A stretch of DNA of 64,000 nucleotides from Blasia pusilla (taxonomy: Eukaryota; Marchantiophyta; Marchantiopsida; Blasiales), in contig CM114271.1 in NCBI GenBank assembly GCA_050084515.1, positions 67,952,001 through 68,016,000 on the forward strand. The letters run 5' to 3'. The position numbers were made by a program, and so were the translations under genes. Positions 57,844 through 64,000 of the stretch are shown one piece after another; position 1 is the first letter of the stretch, and every line of letters begins with the position of its first letter. The notes under the pieces are model-generated. The model made no database searches. It was given only the letters and a program-made list of their open reading frames with translations, and had not been told where the DNA came from.

Positions 57844-59000
57844 TGCGTAAGGGAAAAGAATAAGAGAATCTGATTTCAGAAACATAGGATTCAGTTCTTC
57901 CAACATAATCGACTTACTTCAGTAAGAGCGACAATCGAAAATGAAAGGAAGTGTATCCAGTCTGTAGGAGTGAGTCAGGAGTCGCACTGCGAGCGTCGCA
58001 ACCAAACGGTGATTAGAAATGAAAGTCTGTGGATTCGCATTAGATAAGTTGGGACACTCGCGTTGCCACGGCTTCCTTGTGCAGATCTGCCCGCCCGCTT
58101 CCTGCAAAACGAAATGCCACCAGCGATGGGGAATTTTGCCATTGAGCCGGTAAGCCAGAGCACATTTCTTTCATCGGCGTCAGCTGTCTGTTGTCGAGTT
58201 CGTGCTTGGGAGGTCGTCATCGCCGTTGTTATCTCGCTGCAGATGATCTTGAGAAAGACATTCGCTTCAATCGCTGGTTACACTCGCAGGATCACCACAA
58301 GAGGTTCTTTGGAGGTTTCTATGATCCCGTTACTACTGATGCGATCTTCCGGGGGAGAATCCCTAAATTCCCTACAGTGGTACAGCGATCTCAAAAAAGC
58401 AGGGAATTCTGAACTTCGATATGGAATAGCCACAATCCTGGCTTCTTAGAAACAATAGATAATAGAAAATTTTGCACCACCGCAAACACCGCCAGCAATC
58501 TGCATTCACCAGGAAATCAGCATCCAGCGGTTAAGATTCGAGAATTCTCGCAATTTTCATATGACGTGAACAGTGCTATGAGTTGGTGCTGTCGGTATCT
58601 GGTAAGGCGAGGGAGCCAGACATAACTACGAGTGCGGAGAAAAGAGAGCGTAGTGTACAGAAGATCAGAGTTTCTGCCGCTCTAGTGAAATTTCAAAGCT
58701 CGAGTGTCTGATAATGATCCGAGCAGTGGTTGTTGCATGATTGCTTGAGAAGTCAGTGACTTTAGCTGTCCGTAGTGCAAACTGGCAACCAGAACCTCCA
58801 GGTGCTGGAAGACGTACCTCGGTTTGGTATATGTACCTCCGCGCGGTGCTTTTGCCGCTACAGAGATCCATTTGTGATAACCATCAAATTCTGCTCTGAT
58901 TTTGAAATGCAGGATTACACCAAGCCTCGTTCTCGATAGAAGTAAAAGGTCATCATCAAACGCAGAGAAAGTGAGGCTGTTTTCGAGTAGCATTCATGCC
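57844..59000 (+). promoter_or_regulatory. Upstream region of the alpha/beta hydrolase gene
   Basis: GC rises after about 57990. The frame of exon 1 is open upstream to 58902 but begins with TTG, so the first ATG at 59001 is preferred. A frame at 58063-58449 has no family features. A 5' leader intron is possible (an AG acceptor at 58911-58912 after TGC), but unproven. Confidence 0.35.
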
Positions 59001-62000
59001 ATGGGGGTGCTAGAAGAGTCTGATGGTCAGAAATTTGTACGGCTAGCGAACGGCAGGCGAATATGTTACCGCGAGGATGGCGTTCCTGGCAATGAAGCCA
59101 AGCGGCAGCTCATGGTATTGCATGGAATCGGTTCTTCCCGTCTTTCCGGCATCCCAGGTGAGATTACCACACGGACCGAATCGATTCTGTGTTGTAGTCT
59201 CAAGTTGACTGAGGCACTTTGGATACCCTCGATTTGATTCCCAGCACCATTTCTTACAGACTGCACTATTTAAGCAAACGAACAGAGTCTTGGTGTAGTC
59301 CTTCTATCTGCTCGCACGTGTTTGGTCGAGATATTGATTTTTAGTGTCTTATAGAGTAATGGTCTTCGACCGTTTCTAATTGCTGAAGCATGTTCTGCTG
59401 CGATCTTGCTTCATCCGGAAGGAATAAAATGTTGATTTCCTAGCTGCATCTGGTGCATCCGGATTGGGGGATTGTGTATGTTGTGTCGCACAGTTGGCCT
59501 CGGAGATTCCCTTAGCTGTGAAACGCAGAATGCGTGTGTAGTTGTAGACTAATATCAGTCCACACAATTCGGAGAGAAAACACTCATGCGACGGCGAATG
59601 AGAAAACACTTTACGACTCCAAAGAAACATGGAGTCGTAAAGTGTTGCAATAGGGCTCGAAGAAACACAGTTGACAATCAGTTGGATGAACTTAAGTGAA
59701 AACTCGGCACACAAATCTCCGACATACCAGATTCAATGTTCCTCAAACTAGATAGATTGATAAATTGGAAGATCAGTATATTTTACTTCAGAAACCTAAT
59801 CCTTAACCAAGTGAGCTCGCTGCAAGTGCCCAAGCCTTAAACCAGCACACTGGATAGTACGTCCGACGAGCACTATAATAGTGATTTATCAAACTATATT
59901 CCTAATAGAGCCTGAACTCTGCAGTCAACGAAAGTGTTTCAAGTGCCCAAGCCGTAACCCATCTGCTTGGGTGCGCTCCAAATCACCTGCTGAAGACAGA
60001 ACAAAACTATGTTCGTTCCTCAGTTGTTGTGATCGATCCACTGATAGAAATCCATAATAGTTTGATATATGCAAGTCTTCCTTCATGGCACACCGGTGCT
60101 GATCAGATATGCCTGAGTATGTAGTGGATGCAGGTTGTTATTTTGCTGTCAAATATAGCTGTCGGACTACTTGTGGTCCGACCATTGTGGCTTTCCAGTT
60201 CTTCTTCTAAGGGTATCTTCAGTATTTCGATCTCACCTCGCCCAACCAAGTGTTTATTTTGAGTTACTTCGACTCGGCTCAAGTAGTTGCTGGGCAGCAC
60301 GTTGTGTTTTTTGGCTTTCTAGGGGAACGGGAAGAGATGGTGCAGGTAAAACATTGTACTGAAGACTGTGTGACTAGGCTGGGAATGTCACTTGCGAGGC
60401 AGCACTCATGCATACTGAAGGAATGGGGATAAAACCATGAGCGAAAATACAATGGCAGAATGGTGGGCTTAATAAAAATGAGTCCACCCCTATGGAGTGA
60501 GAGGTGAAGCTCTTATGAACTACAAAAACATAAAAATATGTCAATCCAAATGTTCTCCCAACTCCTGACTCTCAACCGACTCCACTACCGACTGATTTTG
60601 TGGATTTTTCAGGTGTCTCGAAGTCTTTGTTAAGAGCTTATGGAGTAAGGTTGGTGGCTATAGATAGACCTGGATATGGTAGAAGTGACATTGATCCAGC
60701 ACAAACTTTACAGTCCACAGCGGAGGACATCAAGGAGGTAGCAGATGCCTTATGCATGGGAGACAAAATTTGGTTATTAGGATTATCGGCAGGTGGGGCA
60801 TTCTCGTGGGCTTTCGCTCACCATAATCCTCATCGACTTGCTGGCGTTGCATTGTGGGCTCCTGTCGGAAACTTTCGTTGGAAGGTGATCATTCGCTACT
60901 TCTTTCGTATCGTATTTGGTTGTTTGCACCTAAAATCGTTCAAGCCCGTCTTGAAATGTCATTCGGTCCTTGTTATCCTCGCTGAAGTATTGTACTTCAA
61001 CTTCGGCATGTCTGTCAGTCAGTGAGCGGTAAGGGCGTGGTCAATGACTCGCTTTTAGGCCCTGGTGTGGGTCGAAATCAGTCCCGTATGACTGGTCTGC
61101 GCGAAGAATTCGGAGTGCATCAGAGCCATTTTCTCTCATGCCTCCGCTAGCACAACGGTTTGTAGTTATGGTCCTGGATAGGTACTGAAGCCTTACAGAT
61201 GTACCACCCATATGTCGGAGAAAGAAACTGTCGCCGAATCCAATGGAGATGTTCTGTATCCCTTCTCCTAATTTGTAATTTCCAGTTTGAATGCTCAAAA
61301 ACGAAGGTTTTTGGACGAGCCGTGTAGGAAACAACGGTGAGGTCCTAGGGGTCGCTTTTATCCCTAGGAAGTCAGAGGGCCCGTATTACCCGCCTACCTG
61401 AAAGGGACCTAGCAATAGTGGACAAGATTCTGGGTGATTAAAAAAGAAGTGTCTTCAATTTTTGTGACCGACTGCAGCTCCACCCAACTTGCATCCATTT
61501 ACATCGAATAAATTAGCTATTCAGGATCTACTCACGTACGCAGAGAAAATGTTTACGAGTTCATGCATGAAAGCTAAAAGTACTTCAAGCGAGTTTGGAC
61601 ATTTTCATCTCAACACTTCACATGCTGTTGGGGATCTTGAGAAATTAACAAACAGTAGTTGATAACTGTGTCATTGCAGGGCATATCGGATGCAGATCGG
61701 AGAGCATTGCTGGAGGGTTGTGCCTCTGACACCAAACTAGTTTTTGGTGGTCTTGCACGAAGAATCCCAAATTGGGCACTTCGCCTGTATGCAGCGTATG
61801 GAATCAGGCCAGGTGTTCCTTGGCTGAGGCGAATCCAAGCCTCGATGCCAGCTCCTGATAAAAAGTATCTTCTGATCAATGATCGAGCTGCCTCGTTGGC
61901 CAGGTTTGTCTTTGGTTCATCTCCTTTTAGCTGTGCAAGGAATAATGCTCAACTTGCACCTTGGTTGTCACGTCACAGATGTGATGTAGGAACACGAATA

Positions 62001-62921
62001 CATAAGAGCATGAGATCTGAGCTATGTTTTTGATGGCCTTGAACTTCTGAAGATCATCCGACTCTTCATCACGAGAGCACTGTGAGCAGGGAGATTTGCA
62101 TGTGTGGAGTTTCCCACTTCTGGCCGAGGTCAATTGATGGCATCAGATTTGGAACCCATGGAGAGCTTCCTCTGTTTTACCAGGTCGAAGTTTATTACAT
62201 TTCAGAGGAATTGATCCGGGGAGCAAGTCTGGAAATCAATTGTGATGCAGGGATAACGTCGAATCGATGGTTAGGAACCGAGGATTTGGACTAGCCAAGG
62301 ATATCGAGATTTTTAACTCGGATTGGGGTTTTGAGCCCGAGGATGTGGCGAATGGGTACCAAGGTCCCTTGCACATTTGGCAGGTAAGAATCATATGCTC
62401 TATGTTTTCTGTTGAGAAACGAGATGTCTTATCACTTGTATTGATGTCATCTCGCTGTAATGCCACCCTGCTGCTCGACGAGCTGTCTTCATATGTTGGC
62501 ATGCCACATCCGTATACCCTGTTCTTCCTGGAGTAGCCACTAATCAAGGAGACTTTCAAGAGCCTGCGAATTTTGAGCAGGCTTTGTAACATATCCAAGG
62601 GTAGATTCCGTCCATTTTACTTTTGTGTAATTCAAGATGTCGAAAGGTAGACCTTCAGGGGGTTTTTTTGTGTAATTGTTGTGACTGCAGGGAACCGAAG
62701 ATAACCTTGTTCCAGTAGGAATGCAGAGATGGGTGCAGAAGAAAATCCCAGATCTTGTCAAGCTACATGAGTTAGAAAACGAAGGCCATTTGTCATGGTT
62801 TTGCAACAATTCCAAGGCACATCACAAAGTGTTCACGACACTCTTTGGAGAATTCATGAGTGTAGAGGAACAGTTTGTGGTGCAGGAAGAACCTGGAATG
62901 GAATTTATTGGTGACCCTTAA
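59001..62921 (+). CDS. Alpha/beta hydrolase-fold protein, 5 exons
   Basis: Exons 59001-59157, 60613-60884, 61680-61903, 62251-62383 and 62691-62921 are joined by GT-AG introns with phases 1, 0, 2, 0. They give 338 aa with no stop. VLHGIGSSRLSG (39-50) is the oxyanion-hole loop, VAIDRPGYGRSD (67-78) the following strand, and LLGLSAGGAFSW (107-118) the nucleophile elbow with Ser111. HIWQGTEDNLVPVG (259-272) gives Asp266 and ENEGHLSW (291-298) gives His295, a complete catalytic triad. No signal peptide or membrane span is obvious, so a soluble enzyme is expected. Plant relatives are mostly annotated only as alpha/beta-hydrolases superfamily proteins; the substrate is unknown. Exon 4 was placed by the phase-2 match at ...SLA-R-DNVESMV; the rest is firm. 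Confidence 0.9.
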
Positions 62922-64000
62922 TAGCCAGCTCAAGGAGTTTCCATGCGTTCATTGCACATACTCGAATACGGACCCATCGGTCTGGACAGGGAGATGGATT
63001 TACTGATACTGCTGAATCAAAGAGATAACATACGGCACTGTGAAGAAATAGGACGATATTGAAATGACCCAGTGGTTGTCCCTCAAAATTCGATATCCTG
63101 GCCTCTGATTGTAGTGATACAGTTGCACTGTGCATGCGTTCTCGAAAACTAGAAATTAAATGCTGAAAACGATTCACGGTAATCAGAAAGGCATTACATC
63201 ACTAGTTAGGGAGTGGTCCGCTATTCAACGTGGTTCATGTCTGTCGAGGTATCTAAATCCGCCCAAAGGAACAAATCTTTAGAGTGTGCCAATTGGTTTC
63301 CTCAGAATGCACCAAAATTGATATCTGTGTCCTAGCCTGCAGCGACGTATGCAAGTGTACATGGATATTGTTAGCATTGTCGATCCTTCGAATCTGTGCG
63401 CAGGGAAGCTCGAAGACATGACGTGCACTTGACTGATCAGCGCCAAATGCAGGGTCATTACGCTTCACGCTTCAAATGGATGCACATTCTCAGATCACCT
63501 GGTTAACCCTCGTGATAGAGAACTATTGTGGCGTCCCCTGAACACTATGGGCTGCTGCGATTCTTGTTGCTATTTTTGCAAGACTAATTGTATTAGTAAA
63601 CGTTGTTCATCAAAATAGATTGCTGTCGCAGCTTTATTGAATGACTAGGTTTCAAATCTGGCAGTCAACAAACTTTCTGTTTCTATCGGAGGGTGGGTTT
63701 TCTCTAATCTGAAATGGAAGCAAGTGAATTTCCTTACTCTTGATCATTGTTCAGTATGAGAGACTGGTGTAGATCCGGTTTGAAACTCCTTGATTTCATG
63801 TAATACTCTTTGACGTGCATATACTCTGTTTCAATGCACTCGGTATAAACTCCTTCATTACGCCACGTTCATTGATGTCCTTGAGAAAGAAAGTCCACTA
63901 ACGTAAACAGACAGAGAGAAACGGATGGAAACTGGAGCTTCCAACTACATAGACAACTACCTCGATGGATTATTCAGTTTAAGAGATACAAGCTCAGGGA
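62922..64000 (+). other. 3' flank of the hydrolase gene, nothing further identified
   Basis: Probably contains the 3' UTR after the TAA at 62919-62921. AATAA-like words occur but I could not choose a polyadenylation site. No other gene is seen to the window edge. Confidence 0.4.

Noticed and set aside
58063-58449. 128-codon frame upstream of the hydrolase
   Set aside because: No domain, and two frames are open there; probably leader or promoter DNA.

Overview
The window looks like nuclear DNA of a land plant, probably a non-seed lineage (bryophyte, lycophyte or fern); I cannot narrow it further. The reasons are GT-AG introns, a plant heptahelical (PAQR) receptor gene, intronless polyphenol oxidases with DWL- and KFDV-type domains but a secretory-looking N-terminus instead of a plastid transit peptide, and a mix of Ty3/gypsy, CACTA, hAT and LINE relics. 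No bacterial, organellar or CRISPR features were seen.

Host genes: (1) a four-exon heptahelical membrane protein gene, 2935-5406 (+), predicted 355 aa; (2) two polyphenol oxidase paralogs, 33698-35533 (-) and 49178-51013 (-), each 611 aa, lying in a ~2.6 kb segmental duplication 15.5 kb apart; (3) a five-exon alpha/beta hydrolase gene, 59001-62921 (+), predicted 338 aa. Splice phases close exactly in both intron-containing genes.

Mobile DNA fills most of the rest. A Ty3/gypsy element (7919-18248, coding on the minus strand) is the main discovery. Its single-frame polyprotein reads Gag (zinc knuckles) - protease - C5 cytosine DNA methyltransferase of DNMT3 type - reverse transcriptase - RNase H - integrase - PHD finger. 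It is decayed by in-frame stops and one frameshift. Its terminal repeats are circularly permuted (block order A-B-A-internal-B on the plus strand), yet the copy is flanked by a short target duplication. To the right lie a CACTA TNP2 transposase relic (20368-21858) with a proline-rich companion ORF, and an 8.5 kb CACTA-like element (23641-32190) carrying a captured piece of a TNO1-like coiled-coil gene. Between the two oxidases sit a hAT transposase relic (37400-39612) and a LINE with an N-terminal C2H2 finger (about 40690-43400, minus). Tails of the same LINE family recur near 1.7, 7.5 and 56.4 kb.

Long AT-rich intergenic stretches hold tandem duplications, a 172 bp GA microsatellite, hairpin or MITE-like inverted repeats, a 32 bp perfect palindrome and a pair of tRNA-like hairpins. 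All homology calls are from memory of family motifs; no database search was possible.
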